This document shows, in pieces, positions 1-8,206 of a DNA stretch of 26,640 nucleotides (position 1 is the stretch's first letter; each line of letters opens with the position of its first letter). The position numbers and the translations under genes are program-made. This DNA comes from CAZJRB01 sp964547995. Its GTDB lineage: Bacteria; Planctomycetota; Planctomycetia; Pirellulales; Thermoguttaceae. The DNA is taken from the NCBI GenBank assembly GCA_964547995.1, contig CAZJRB010000107.1, forward strand, positions 1 through 26,640, given 5' to 3'. The notes below the pieces were generated by a model. It had not been told where the DNA came from. It was given only the letters and a program-made list of their open reading frames with translations, and made no database searches.

Positions 1-240
1 TCGGGGTTTAAGGGTGAGCTTGACCGGCACGTCCGGAATCTTGACGCCGCCGCCCTTGTATCCGGCACGGGAGAAGTCGGGGATCATGTTTCCACATGCG
101 TCGGGCGTGTAGATGAGCTTGCCGTCCGGACCAGGAGAGACCGAGGCCTGCACTGTTTTTTCACCTGCATCGGTGTGCAGCGCCACGCCAAACGTCAGGA
201 CCAGGGTTGTCAGCAACAAAGCATTTATTCCATTCTTCAC
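1..240 (-). CDS. Secreted protein, probable beta-helix polysaccharide-acting enzyme (N-terminal part, runs off the window)
   Basis: Only the first 80 residues are present; the frame is open to base 1. I place the start at a GTG (240-238) because AAGGAG lies 7 bases upstream of it. An alternative ATG at 258-256 overlaps the sulfatase stop as ATGA but has a weaker ribosome site. The N-terminus is a clear signal peptide (MKNGINALLLTTLVLTFG, then ALHTDAG), so the product is exported. The segment around IPDFSRAGYKGGG resembles the N-terminal part of right-handed beta-helix glycoside hydrolases and polysaccharide lyases (GH28 or pectate-lyase-like). That family call rests on one short motif and is tentative. 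It is the last visible gene of the fucosidase-sulfatase operon, which fits a role in digesting an external polysaccharide. Confidence 0.5.
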   Translation of the reverse strand, partial: MKNGINALLLTTLVLTFGVALHTDAGEKTVQASVSPGPDGKLIYTPDACGNMIPDFSRAGYKGGGVKIPDVPVKLTLKPR

Positions 241-254
241 TCTATGGCTCCTTG

Positions 255-2132
255 TCATTTCTTCTCGCGGTTCAGGTACAGGATCCGGCGATACGCGGCC
301 GACCACTTGGGACTTTGCCTGATCTTCACGCCTGCCGATTCGACATCAATCGTGAAGTCATAACCGGGCTTACCGTCTTCCAGAAGGACGGCCGTGTTGA
401 GAATCAGAACGATCTCCTGGTGTGATTGAGATTTCGTAATGACATCCTTGATCACCGGACGAGGATCCTGAACGCCGATGAGCCCCAGGAACTCTGCGGC
501 ACGCGTGCGGACCAGTTGATTCTTGTCATCCGAGGCCAGCGTCCTGGCGGTGTCGACAAAGCCCTTGGCCTCTTTCATGAAGCAACTGCAGACGATCAGC
601 CCCCAATAGCGCTTCCAGGGGTTGTCGGACTTCAGCGCGGCCGTGATGCCGGCTTTCGCCTTCGAAAACGGCAACAAGCTGAGGTCCGCAATGTCGATCA
701 GTTCGGCGATCTCGGCCTTGTGCTTTCGCCCGAACCCGACAGGGTCCTTCATTGCGTTCTGCAGGAGATAGGGCTCCGGATACATGCTGAGATCCGGCAT
801 CCCCTTCATCCGTTCTGTAAAACGGGCCCTGAGTTTCTTCAGCTGCTCGGCGTAGGCCGGGTCCTTTGCCAAGTTTTTCGTTTCATACGGATCCTTGACC
901 ACGTCATACAGGGCTTCCGGTTCCCGCGGTTCAAAGAACTGTGCCTGAACCGGATTCAGCTTGCCTTCCTTGTAGAAGTTACGCCACTCCTTGTAAGCGC
1001 TCATGTGGTAGCGGTAGTTGTTCTGCAGGCCGTCGAAATTGAAGGGCTGGTAGCTGCGTATGTATTTGAGGTTGCCTTTGCGCAAGCTTCGCACAAGGTC
1101 GTACTTCTCATCAAAGCGATCCGCGTGCCCGAAGGTTTCATCCCGGGCCTCGAGATCCGCCTTGCTGATGCCCAGCCCCATGAAGGGTTTGCCGTCGATC
1201 CCGGCAGGCGGTTTGACCCCGGCCAGATGCATGATCGTGGCGCCGAAATCGACGAACTCGACGAACCCGTCGGTACGCGTGCCGCGCTTCAGGTCGACCA
1301 GGTGTTTGAAGTTCTCCGGAATGCGCACGACCAGCGGAACGTGCAGCCCGGTCTCGTAGACGTAGCCTTTGCTGCCCGGCAACACGCCGCCGTGATCACC
1401 GAAATAGAAGATGAACGTGTCTTCCAGGACACCTGCCTCTTTCAACTCCTCCACAATCTCACCGACCCCGGTGTCAATGGTGGACATGATCTCGTTGTAG
1501 CGGCGATGTGTCTGACGGAAGACCTGCGTGTTGGGATGACGGGGCATGACAAACTCGCCCTTTGCCTCATCGTGCTTATTGATCCTGAAGCGATGAAGCG
1601 AGGACTCGTGCGATCTGCCAACATTTCTCTTGAAAAAGAAGGGTTGGCCGGGCTGACGTTTCCGCCAGTCACTGCCGAGCCACCAGCCGTTTTTCCTGCG
1701 TTCAGACGACATCGAGAAGTTGTAGTCGGTCTTTCCCAGGTTGGCGGTGAAGTATCCAGCCTCGCGCATGACCTCGTAGACCGTCTTCACGCCCTTCGGC
1801 AGAGGGGGGCGCGGCTGGGCGCCACGATGAAAATGCGTCCCGATGCGGGAGCCGTAGCAACCGGTTGACAGAACGGATCGAGCCGCCGAGCAGACGGGCG
1901 CTACCGAGAAGGCATGGTTGAACACCACGCCGTCCCTGGCCAGTTCCTGAAGTTTGGGCGTCGACGCACCCGTCTTGAAGTACAGATCCATGTAGTGAAC
2001 CGAGTTGTCCTCGGACGTCAGCCAGACAAAGTTCGGGCGTTTGGCGGGTTTATCGCCTTCTGCCGCGCAAAGAGGCAAACAGTATAGCAATGCCATCGCA
2101 GGCAGCAGCAACATCAAACAACTTCTTCTCAT
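255..2132 (-). CDS. Secreted sulfatase (arylsulfatase family) with HEAT-like C-terminus
   Basis: 625 aa. Residues 1-24 form a signal peptide ending near CAA/EG. The sulfatase signature CSAAR (81-85) fits C-x-A-x-R; Cys81 would be converted to formylglycine, the catalytic residue that hydrolyses sulfate esters. An early acidic pair in TSEDN (39-43) and the later GDHGG motif are the expected calcium-binding positions, and GYFTANLGKTDYNF matches the second sulfatase motif. After the sulfatase domain, roughly the last 130 residues read as short amphipathic helices like HEAT repeats (about 490-600), an extension seen in some planctomycete-type sulfatases. The start has AAGGAG 8 bases upstream, and the gene begins 20 bases after the fucosidase stop. 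Its neighbour suggests it removes sulfate from a fucose-containing glycan; the actual substrate cannot be read from the sequence. Confidence 0.92.
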   Translation of the reverse strand: MRRSCLMLLLPAMALLYCLPLCAAEGDKPAKRPNFVWLTSEDNSVHYMDLYFKTGASTPKLQELARDGVVFNHAFSVAPVCSAARSVLSTGCYGSRIGTHFHRGAQPRPPLPKGVKTVYEVMREAGYFTANLGKTDYNFSMSSERRKNGWWLGSDWRKRQPGQPFFFKRNVGRSHESSLHRFRINKHDEAKGEFVMPRHPNTQVFRQTHRRYNEIMSTIDTGVGEIVEELKEAGVLEDTFIFYFGDHGGVLPGSKGYVYETGLHVPLVVRIPENFKHLVDLKRGTRTDGFVEFVDFGATIMHLAGVKPPAGIDGKPFMGLGISKADLEARDETFGHADRFDEKYDLVRSLRKGNLKYIRSYQPFNFDGLQNNYRYHMSAYKEWRNFYKEGKLNPVQAQFFEPREPEALYDVVKDPYETKNLAKDPAYAEQLKKLRARFTERMKGMPDLSMYPEPYLLQNAMKDPVGFGRKHKAEIAELIDIADLSLLPFSKAKAGITAALKSDNPWKRYWGLIVCSCFMKEAKGFVDTARTLASDDKNQLVRTRAAEFLGLIGVQDPRPVIKDVITKSQSHQEIVLILNTAVLLEDGKPGYDFTIDVESAGVKIRQSPKWSAAYRRILYLNREKK

Positions 2133-2152
2133 CGTTTATAGCTCCTTATCAT

Positions 2153-3523
2153 TTACCCGACGTCAAATACCGCCAGGCGGCGAATCTTCACAGGCGCCGC
2201 CGATTCGGTGGCCTTGAAACGCACTTTGGCAACTTCGGTGCGCTCGAACTTCTGAATTCTCTTGTGTCCGACCGAAATCCCGTCACACAGTTTCTGCCAG
2301 GTGTTTCCGGGGACGAGCCCCTCGACCTCATACGCCCGCACGCGTTCGCCGTGCTGGAGTTCTTCCATGATGATCACGTGGTCGATCTTTCCGGGTTTCT
2401 TCAGCGCAAGCTCGACCGTATCGCCATCGCCTTTCGTTTCAGCCACGGATTTGCCGAAGCAACGTTGAATTTCCTTCCCGAAATTCACGTAGTGCGGAAC
2501 GATGCCCTCCGGAATCAGGCCCGTTTTGTCTGGCGTTGCGTTCAGCAACAGGTTGGCGTTGTGTCCCACCGACTGATAGTACTTGTCCATGAGTTTGCTG
2601 AGGACGGACTGCTGCTGCTCTTCGCTCGGCTTCTCGAATGTTTGATTAGGCCCCAGGAACCACTTGACGCCGGGTAATTTGCCATCGCATTCGGCGGGCC
2701 ACCAGTTCTTTCCACTTGGGCGGCCCCGATGGTCTTTCTTATGCTTGGCGGTACTCCAGCACGGGTAGCCGACAACTCCGCTTTCATTTCCGCTCCACCG
2801 AATTCGATGGTTACCCGGCCCTCCGAATACAACGGCATCGGGCTGGTGCTTTTGCATTATGGGGATCAGGTCCGGGCCGCCCTTACTGGGCGGCAGGGTA
2901 CCGCCGTCAAACCAGATTTCCGTCAGCGGCCCATAGTGGCCCCACAGTTCCGTCAGCATGACCTCACAGGCCCTGGCATAGTCTTCCTGTTTCTTGTCGC
3001 CCCACTTGATGACACCCGGATTGTCGACGCCCCACCAGGCATTGCTTGTCGTGCTTGCATAGAGCCCCGGCTTGATACCGTACTTGTTGCATGAGGCGAT
3101 GAAATCCCTGACCACATCTCCCTTGCCGTCGCGCCACTTGGTCTGCTTGACGCCGTACGGATACGCATTGCTTTGCCAGGAAATAAAGCCGGTGCAATGC
3201 TTCGCGACGAACACGGCATATTTGGCACCCATGGCCTTGGCCGTTTCGAGCCACTGATCGGTGTCCAGCTTGACCGGATTGTAGATATTGACGTCCGCGG
3301 GCGTGCGCGGCTTCATCTTCCCGGTATAGGTCACCATATCGAAATGGATGAACATCCCCACTTCGAAGTCCTGCCAGGCAAGCTGTTGAGGTGTGGGCCT
3401 TGCGAGATGGCTCCCATCATCCTTGTCGGGCAATGCTTGACCGAACAAACGGGTAGGACACATCGCCGCCCCCACCGCGCCGGTCGTCAGTGACTCACAA
3501 AAAGCTCTTCGTGATATATTCAT
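2153..3523 (-). CDS. Alpha-L-fucosidase, GH29 family, Tat-exported
   Basis: 456 aa from the chosen ATG at 3523-3521. The frame extends 24 codons further, but this ATG has AAAGGA 7-8 bases upstream and begins a classical twin-arginine signal (NISRRAFCESL, then a hydrophobic stretch to about residue 28), so the enzyme is probably exported folded. GH29 landmarks are visible: FEVGMFIHFD near the first strand, AKHCTGFISW (about 107-116, the AKHHDGF equivalent), and EIWFDGG with Asp206 in the position of the catalytic nucleophile. The C-terminal third (about 370-456) looks like the beta-sandwich domain of this family. It is first in an operon with a sulfatase and a probable beta-helix enzyme. In AKHCTGF the usual His-Asp pair is replaced by Cys-Thr, so substrate contacts may differ from characterised GH29 enzymes. 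Confidence 0.9.
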   Translation of the reverse strand: MNISRRAFCESLTTGAVGAAMCPTRLFGQALPDKDDGSHLARPTPQQLAWQDFEVGMFIHFDMVTYTGKMKPRTPADVNIYNPVKLDTDQWLETAKAMGAKYAVFVAKHCTGFISWQSNAYPYGVKQTKWRDGKGDVVRDFIASCNKYGIKPGLYASTTSNAWWGVDNPGVIKWGDKKQEDYARACEVMLTELWGHYGPLTEIWFDGGTLPPSKGGPDLIPIMQKHQPDAVVFGGPGNHRIRWSGNESGVVGYPCWSTAKHKKDHRGRPSGKNWWPAECDGKLPGVKWFLGPNQTFEKPSEEQQQSVLSKLMDKYYQSVGHNANLLLNATPDKTGLIPEGIVPHYVNFGKEIQRCFGKSVAETKGDGDTVELALKKPGKIDHVIIMEELQHGERVRAYEVEGLVPGNTWQKLCDGISVGHKRIQKFERTEVAKVRFKATESAAPVKIRRLAVFDVG

Positions 3524-4157
3524 GATGCTATCCTTTAGCATTCGCCAAACGGTTGTGTTCCGCGGCCCCCTACGGGCCACCTCGCTGCGGCTCATTGTAG
3601 CAGGTTACTCGCTTCTTGGCACGCCAACTGACTGGCCCACGTCGCAACCAAACTCGCTTCGCCCCCCAGCCTACACCGTTGGCCACAAACAGCACAACAT
3701 CCTCAACATCCTGCCACGAACGTCCGTCGCCTATCACCTTCGTTTCTGCCTTCGGTGCTTTTTCAGCTTCCCCCATAATCGCACCGCACTGTGAAGAGTT
3801 GAGGGCGAACGTCCGTCGCCCCTATCTTAGTTCGTGAAAGTTGTTGCAAATGAGTCAAGTTTCGTCATGCATCGCGCAAATAACCCCCTTTCCCCCAAGG
3901 AACGTATTCGCAAGGAGGCAAAGGGAATGCCAGATTCTGACAAGTCTCGCACATCGGCGCTCCCTTTGACGGTGGTTGGCTTTGAGGCCGCGCTCCCTCA
4001 GTAAAGAGAGTCGCAAAACGTGCTCGGCGAGCACGGTCAATGAACCGTTCTATGTGGTGAGTCGCGGACGGGCTGGGACTGTCAGATTTACATATCCATC
4101 ATATACAACTCGTCGGTCTGAGGCAAAGCCTCGCTAGAACTTAGGTTGTGTAAACAT
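3524..4157. other. Gene-free spacer upstream of the fucosidase operon
   Basis: I see no convincing gene here. The short open frames (3570-3776 minus, 3855-4040 minus) lack ribosome sites and have unlike composition, and the first lies on the dispersed repeat. The promoter of the fucosidase operon should lie just upstream of 3523, but I cannot identify clear -35 and -10 boxes. The right end borders a transposase relic. Confidence 0.5.
3660..3687. repeat. Dispersed repeat, copy 1 (short)
   Basis: About 28 bases (CCCCCCAGCCTACACC then GTTGGCCAC) match the segment at 25675-25703 in the same orientation with few differences. A more diverged inverted relative lies at 24986-25042. It sits in a 630-base spacer upstream of the fucosidase gene. 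Read on the minus strand it gives VANGVGWG, and copy 3 gives VANGVGLG, so the element tends to produce spurious short ORFs. Confidence 0.5.
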
Positions 4158-4480
4158 TCATCGCATGGCGATGATCGCGGATGCGAGACAGAGCCACGCG
4201 AGGTAACTTGTAGCGGTTTTGCCGTATCGAGTTGCGACTCGTCGAAAGTGTTTGATTCTGTTGAAAAAGCGTTCGATCACGTTTCGCTATTTGTAGGCGG
4301 CTTGTGGGCACCGCCGGCGTCGGTGACGACTGCGCGAGGGGATCGCGGGGTTGGCTCCCGTCCTGCGGATCTGCGCTTGCAACTCATCGCTGTCGTAGCC
4401 TTTGTCGGCCGCCCGACCGAAAGGGAATTCCTGCAAGAGGGCGTTCAGCTTGTCGTACGCCGTGCGCAACCCGATGTGGC
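4158..4480 (-). pseudogene. IS5-family transposase, C-terminal relic
   Basis: On the minus strand the frame reads AAYK, a TAG stop, then RNVIERFFNRIKHFRRVATR, followed by YGKTATSYLAW and ending at TGA (4160-4158). This is the C-terminal signature of IS5-type DDE transposases (usually YKxRNxxERFFNxxKxFRRxATRY); the amber codon most likely replaces a Gln or Arg codon. Upstream in the same frame is FGRAADKGYDSDELQAQIRR, the conserved ADKGYDxD block with the second catalytic Asp. The N-terminal two thirds are absent. TTAGGTTGTGTAAACA (4141-4156) beside the stop resembles an IS5-type terminal end; no matching inverted copy is visible to the right. Truncated and stop-interrupted, hence dead. Confidence 0.75.
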
Positions 4481-4504
4481 TCTTGAAGCGGCGTACCGCC
4501 GACA

Positions 4505-4690
4505 TGGGGATACGTGGCCGGCCGGGTTCTTCTCTGCCTTCTTCCCCAAACATTCCTACAACCTTTTGATCAGATACATCAACTCCATGGGGCGATGGTT
4601 GCCGATGTTGTAGATCTTGAAGGGAGCAGTGCTCGTGTTGGGATTCTGCCCCGACATGGCCCCGGTCTCGCGAGGCGCACACGGATCCGG
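4505..4690 (-). pseudogene. NAD-dependent nucleotide-sugar epimerase, C-terminal relic
   Basis: Minus-strand frame: SGQNPNTSTAP, then FKIYNIGNHRPMELMYLIKR L, a TAG stop, then ECLGKKAEKNP in the same frame. The block APF(R/K)IYNIGN.xPVELMxxIxxLE.xLGxxAEKN is diagnostic for the C-terminal part of UDP-glucuronate 4-epimerase-like short-chain dehydrogenases; the TAG sits where a Glu codon is expected. The Rossmann N-terminal part and the final PGDV region are missing. Homology cannot be followed beyond about 4690. The relic abuts the transposase relic, which suggests IS-mediated decay of a former sugar-nucleotide gene. The evidence is one long diagnostic motif. Confidence 0.65.
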
Positions 4691-4862
4691 GGCCACCGGG
4701 CGCCACACCGGTGGCCCCACAATATGTCCAAATTGCCAAAGATCCGTTCCCGAATCGCCTCGGGTACCGGCCAGTTTTACCTGTCCGTTGTCTTCGTGGT
4801 TGTCCGGCCCCAAAGCGACACAGGCATAATGTCATCTCCCACCGTGGCTACCAGCCATTCTA
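4691..4862. other. Short spacer between epimerase relic and unknown-gene operon
   Basis: No gene, hairpin with T-tract, or repeat is evident. Long open frames crossing this part (for example 4287-4835 minus) join unrelated relics in inconsistent frames. Confidence 0.4.
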
Positions 4863-6194
4863 CTACCAATCCCACGCCGATTCGCGGCTTTTGAAATTCT
4901 TCTCAATGGCCTCGAAGTACTTCAACAGCGTATTGGCAAGGCTGCCTTGTTGCCGGACTTCCTGCTGCGGCAACATTGCGAACTTGCCGGGGCCAAGTCT
5001 CCGCATCTCGCACATCGTCTTCGCCACCAGACCACACCCCTGGCTGTGCATCGCCAGCGACGCCACGGCGGCACCCAAATAGAGATTACGAGCCTTTACG
5101 TCAGACGACGCATCGGCCTTCTCGACAAGGGGGGTCACACACTTTTCGATCATCAGCGACTGCATGTTGAACCAGGGTGTGCGAACCGCATTGCTGTCGG
5201 TCGCCGAGGACTGCAAGGCCTCAACGAGTTCTGTTAGCCCTGCTGCCAGATCCGTGGGCTTTGGCCGCGAATCCGGCAAGATGGCCGGCGTGACCGACTT
5301 GTTCAAACAGCTAAGAACTGCCGCGTAGACTCCCTCCTTCTGACGGTACTCCAAACAGAAACCGATCCGTTCCACGTCCTCCGGGGTAGGCCTCCAGACG
5401 TAGACATTGGCGAAGTCGATGTCCAGGTTTTTGCCAATCCGTTTCAGGTGTGCCAGTAGCCGGTCGAACTCGGCCGGCGGGAGAGACTTCAATTTCGTGA
5501 GATCCCAGGCCACCAACACCAGGTCGGGCGATTCGTCGAGACCCGCACCCTGCGAAGATTGCTGGCCGCCGGTCTGTTGCCCGGGGGCAGGCCCTTCCCC
5601 GATCTCGCCCAAGGGCTCTCCCGCCGGCGACGGCTGGGGTGGTGATGCGCCCACATCGCATTCCCACGCCGCGAATCGCTTGCAAAACTTACGGAGTCGC
5701 TTTCCGGACATCCCCGTCAGGCCGGTCGCGGGGACCGCAGGGATGCCCACCGACCACAAGGCGGCCATGTCCGGCAGAGAGAACGTCAGGCACAAAGTGT
5801 TGTCTGCGGCGTCCAGTCGCTCGCGCAGCCGTCCGTCATCCAGGGCCGCAATCGCAGGTGCGGTCTTTCGGTTCAGCAACCCGTTCTCAACAATCAGGTC
5901 GAATGGCTTCGCCTCCGGCGCGGAACGCAACGGGGCGATCACCGTACCGAAACCCTTCAAGACCGGATTCAGCCCCACGCCAAGCCCCCCGCGATTGACG
6001 AACACGCGCGCCTCGAGCAAGTCCTCCTGCGAAAACTGTTCGCACAGGGCGTCCTCGACATCCTCCCACTTCCCCGTGGGCCGACCCCGGATCTCGGCCG
6101 ATTCCCCCAGGCATTTCCACCATCCGTGATGTTGATAAGGGCCGCAGTGTTTGAGCAACTCCTCGGCGATCTCTCCGAATTTTGACGAGTCCAT
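4863..6194 (-). CDS. Conserved-looking protein of unknown function, two domains with a P/G/Q-rich linker
   Basis: 443 aa. I do not recognise the family with confidence. The N-terminal part (1-180) contains alternating strand/helix text such as AADNTLCLTFSLPDMAALWS followed by VGIPAVPATGLTG, faintly reminiscent of a TOPRIM-like or Rossmann-like fold. A low-complexity linker rich in Pro, Gly and Gln spans about 183-218. The second half begins with a hydrophobic strand (PDLVLVAWDLTKL) and ends in predicted helices. No signal peptide or membrane segment is visible, so it is probably cytoplasmic. It is the last gene of a four-gene minus-strand set and begins about 110 bases after its neighbour. 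An upstream in-frame start at 6210 is possible. The coding call is well supported by length and composition; the function is unknown. Confidence 0.65.
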   Translation of the reverse strand: MDSSKFGEIAEELLKHCGPYQHHGWWKCLGESAEIRGRPTGKWEDVEDALCEQFSQEDLLEARVFVNRGGLGVGLNPVLKGFGTVIAPLRSAPEAKPFDLIVENGLLNRKTAPAIAALDDGRLRERLDAADNTLCLTFSLPDMAALWSVGIPAVPATGLTGMSGKRLRKFCKRFAAWECDVGASPPQPSPAGEPLGEIGEGPAPGQQTGGQQSSQGAGLDESPDLVLVAWDLTKLKSLPPAEFDRLLAHLKRIGKNLDIDFANVYVWRPTPEDVERIGFCLEYRQKEGVYAAVLSCLNKSVTPAILPDSRPKPTDLAAGLTELVEALQSSATDSNAVRTPWFNMQSLMIEKCVTPLVEKADASSDVKARNLYLGAAVASLAMHSQGCGLVAKTMCEMRRLGPGKFAMLPQQEVRQQGSLANTLLKYFEAIEKNFKSRESAWDW

Positions 6195-6305
6195 TCTCTT
6201 GCCCTCTCATGTTACAGGTGCCGAAAACATCACAGGGCGTACGCGCCCGGCTCCTGACTCCGGTGCCCGGAGTGCCGGGTCTGCCGGATCGGTTTCGTTT
6301 TCATG

Positions 6306-7280
6306 TCATCTCTCCGTCCCGTGGGACTTGTCGTGCTGGCCAAAATTTGGCTCAGCCCAACGGAGCTGCGCAAGGGGCGAAGCTGCCGCGCGGGCTTCCG
6401 CCGCCTCTTGCTCCAAGACGTACCGCCTCCACGCGGGGAGACGTTTGAACTCGCGCATGCGTTGGTTTCCTTCACTCCACAACTCGCGTTCTTCCTGCTT
6501 GGCTTTCGTCTTCTCGGCCCTTCGGTTCGCACGGTCGGCCGATACTTCACGTCGGAATCGGGCCAGTTCGGCCCTTTGGAGTATCTTGTTGCATCGCTCG
6601 GCCAGGCACCTCTCCTCACGACGGACGCGTTGTTGCCGCTTGAGGTTTGCAGAGACAGATTTGAAGTTGCCAGCAAACGTGGACATTACCCCGAGGACCG
6701 CCTCGGTCTCTCTGGCGTGCGTGCTGCACTTGAGCTTGAACAGCGTTGCCCCCTCTTTAAGCGGAACACGATGCGGGGCAACCAGGATGGCCACGGCCGC
6801 TACGGGACCGACGGCCGCGGCCAGTCGCAGTTGTGCCGCCAGTTGATGGTTGCCCGCGTTTTCTTCGGGGACGACGACATGGTCATCGACCCAGCCGGGG
6901 TGTGGCCGGCGAGGAAGATCGAAGAACAGCCGTCGCCAGGCATCCACCACCGACGGATCGAGTCTCATCTGCGTGGCGATTTGCCTCAGGCCACAGGGGG
7001 CGACGCTGAGGATCTTCAGTTTGCCCGCGGCTTCAGCGTCGCCATGCAGGCAATAGACGGCGGCCGTGGCGGGAAACCGTTTGGCAGCGCGTTTCGGTCC
7101 GTCATCCGCCTCGGCTACAAGCCGTAGGTAAGCCGAGGCATCTTGCACCGCCGCATCCAACAACTCACCGCCCGGATTGCCTGCGCCGGTTGCCAACTTC
7201 TCTGCGAGGGCGCTGCGCCACGCCGGCTCGTTCGGTCGGCACGGTACGGCCGAGTCACGCTCCCCAATCTTCTTATCCAT
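6306..7280 (-). CDS. Protein of unknown function, highly charged helical C-terminus
   Basis: 324 aa from the ATG at 7280-7278, chosen because AGGGAG lies 6 bases upstream; the frame is open for 11 more codons. Residues 1-100 are mixed. LSVAPCGLRQIATQMRLDPS followed by VVDAWRRLFFDLP (about 105-135) looks like a helix-turn-helix-like segment, with LRQIATQMRLDPSVVDAWR typical of DNA-binding phrasing. From about residue 210 to the end it is long, Arg/Lys/Glu-rich helix, probably coiled coil. A role in nucleic-acid binding is possible but inferred only from these features. It overlaps the upstream 150-aa gene by a few bases, so the two are likely co-translated. Confidence 0.6.
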   Translation of the reverse strand: MDKKIGERDSAVPCRPNEPAWRSALAEKLATGAGNPGGELLDAAVQDASAYLRLVAEADDGPKRAAKRFPATAAVYCLHGDAEAAGKLKILSVAPCGLRQIATQMRLDPSVVDAWRRLFFDLPRRPHPGWVDDHVVVPEENAGNHQLAAQLRLAAAVGPVAAVAILVAPHRVPLKEGATLFKLKCSTHARETEAVLGVMSTFAGNFKSVSANLKRQQRVRREERCLAERCNKILQRAELARFRREVSADRANRRAEKTKAKQEERELWSEGNQRMREFKRLPAWRRYVLEQEAAEARAAASPLAQLRWAEPNFGQHDKSHGTER

Positions 7281-7725
7281 GACCGTCTCCCTCAGGACAT
7301 CCTGCGCGACCAAGCGCCCAGTCCGCGCGGAGCAGGGCCAGCCGCGTCGAACCGCGAATCTCGTTCCCCTTCAGACGCAAGCCGATTTGGGCCAGTTCGT
7401 CCCGCCATTTGGCTTTGTGGCGGCGGTGACTCCGGCGCACGCGCTGCTTCTCCCTTTGCAGGAACCGCCGCCGGCGGAGCGGTCCTTGGATTCTCTCCAG
7501 CAACGACCGGACTTCACCGACCAGACGCTCCTCCGCGCCGAGGTAGATCCGCCGCTGCCGACCCGATTCCCTGAAAGCCAAGTAGCAGTACGGCCCCGTT
7601 CGCTTGCCGCCTTTCGAGCGAAAGGCCTCGACGACGGTCCCCTGGCGGGCCAGCGATTCGGCATGGTCGCTGACGAACTGCAGCACGCGCCGGCAGCGTT
7701 GGTCAACAATCTTCTGTTTTTCCAT
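7273..7725 (-). CDS. Small basic protein with a DUF6788-like strand motif
   Basis: 150 aa. The segment GGKRTGPYCYLAFRESGRQR followed by RIYLG resembles the Gly-rich beta-hairpin of DUF6788-type small proteins (pattern GKxxGPYxYLxxREGGKxxxxYL). No activity is known for these. The rest is basic helix. It starts inside the 3-prime end of the upstream 167-aa gene (23-base overlap) and overlaps the downstream start by 8 bases, a tightly coupled arrangement. High Arg/Lys content suggests nucleic-acid contact, but that is inference. Confidence 0.6.
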   Translation of the reverse strand: MEKQKIVDQRCRRVLQFVSDHAESLARQGTVVEAFRSKGGKRTGPYCYLAFRESGRQRRIYLGAEERLVGEVRSLLERIQGPLRRRRFLQREKQRVRRSHRRHKAKWRDELAQIGLRLKGNEIRGSTRLALLRADWALGRAGCPEGDGHG

Positions 7726-8206
7726 CCTCGTCCCCCAGGCTGGTGTCTGCGCCCCCTAAATTGGGCTCAACCGGCCTCTTGGTTGAGGGGGGCCCTTGCC
7801 ACGGCGCTTCCACCACAGCGGGCGGCGGGCGGCGCGTACGGAACTCGTGAGCACGCTGAAGCAGCTTTAGCGAGTTGTCTTTTGCGCCCTTGATGCGAAG
7901 GCATTTTGCGATCTTTTCAAAATGCTCCCCAGATAGGTGGAAACCCGAGGGTAATTCAGCGAGGCTCTGGCTGACGTCCATCTGGCACAGCAGTTCCAGG
8001 TAGTCCAGAAACGAGGTGGACATTCCGGCGGATCGCTCGACCCCCGGCCTTGCCTTGAGTACCATCTCCTCGTAGTTCGGGTTCACGACGGCCCGGATGG
8101 CCGCTTGAAGTTCCCCGGGCAGCTTGTCGAATTCCATCCCGGCCGGGATGAAATAGGGTCTGGGGCCGTCCGGCGCGTCAGACGGGTTCACCGCGTTGTT
8201 GGTCAT
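7703..8206 (-). CDS. Protein of unknown function, first gene of the four-gene minus-strand set
   Basis: 167 aa from the ATG at 8206-8204, supported by AAAGGGAGAG ending about 6 bases upstream; the frame continues open another 27 codons without a better site. Features: an N-terminal Pro/Asn-rich tail, then a helical core (about 25-130) including LPGELQAAIRAVVNPNYEEM and YLELLCQMDVSQSLAELPS, and a disordered Pro-rich C-terminus. No signal peptide or membrane segment. It leads an operon with the DUF6788-like and charged-helix genes and is transcribed divergently from the ubiquitin-like cluster. Confidence 0.6.
   Translation of the reverse strand: MTNNAVNPSDAPDGPRPYFIPAGMEFDKLPGELQAAIRAVVNPNYEEMVLKARPGVERSAGMSTSFLDYLELLCQMDVSQSLAELPSGFHLSGEHFEKIAKCLRIKGAKDNSLKLLQRAHEFRTRRPPPAVVEAPWQGPPSTKRPVEPNLGGADTSLGDEDGKTEDC

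Noticed and set aside
426..1868. 480-aa open frame on the plus strand
   Set aside because: Fully antisense to the sulfatase, which has a signal peptide and catalytic motifs; composition is that of a shadow frame in GC-rich DNA.
4287..4835. 182-aa minus-strand frame as an intact gene
   Set aside because: It joins pieces of the epimerase and transposase relics in inconsistent frames and has no ribosome site.
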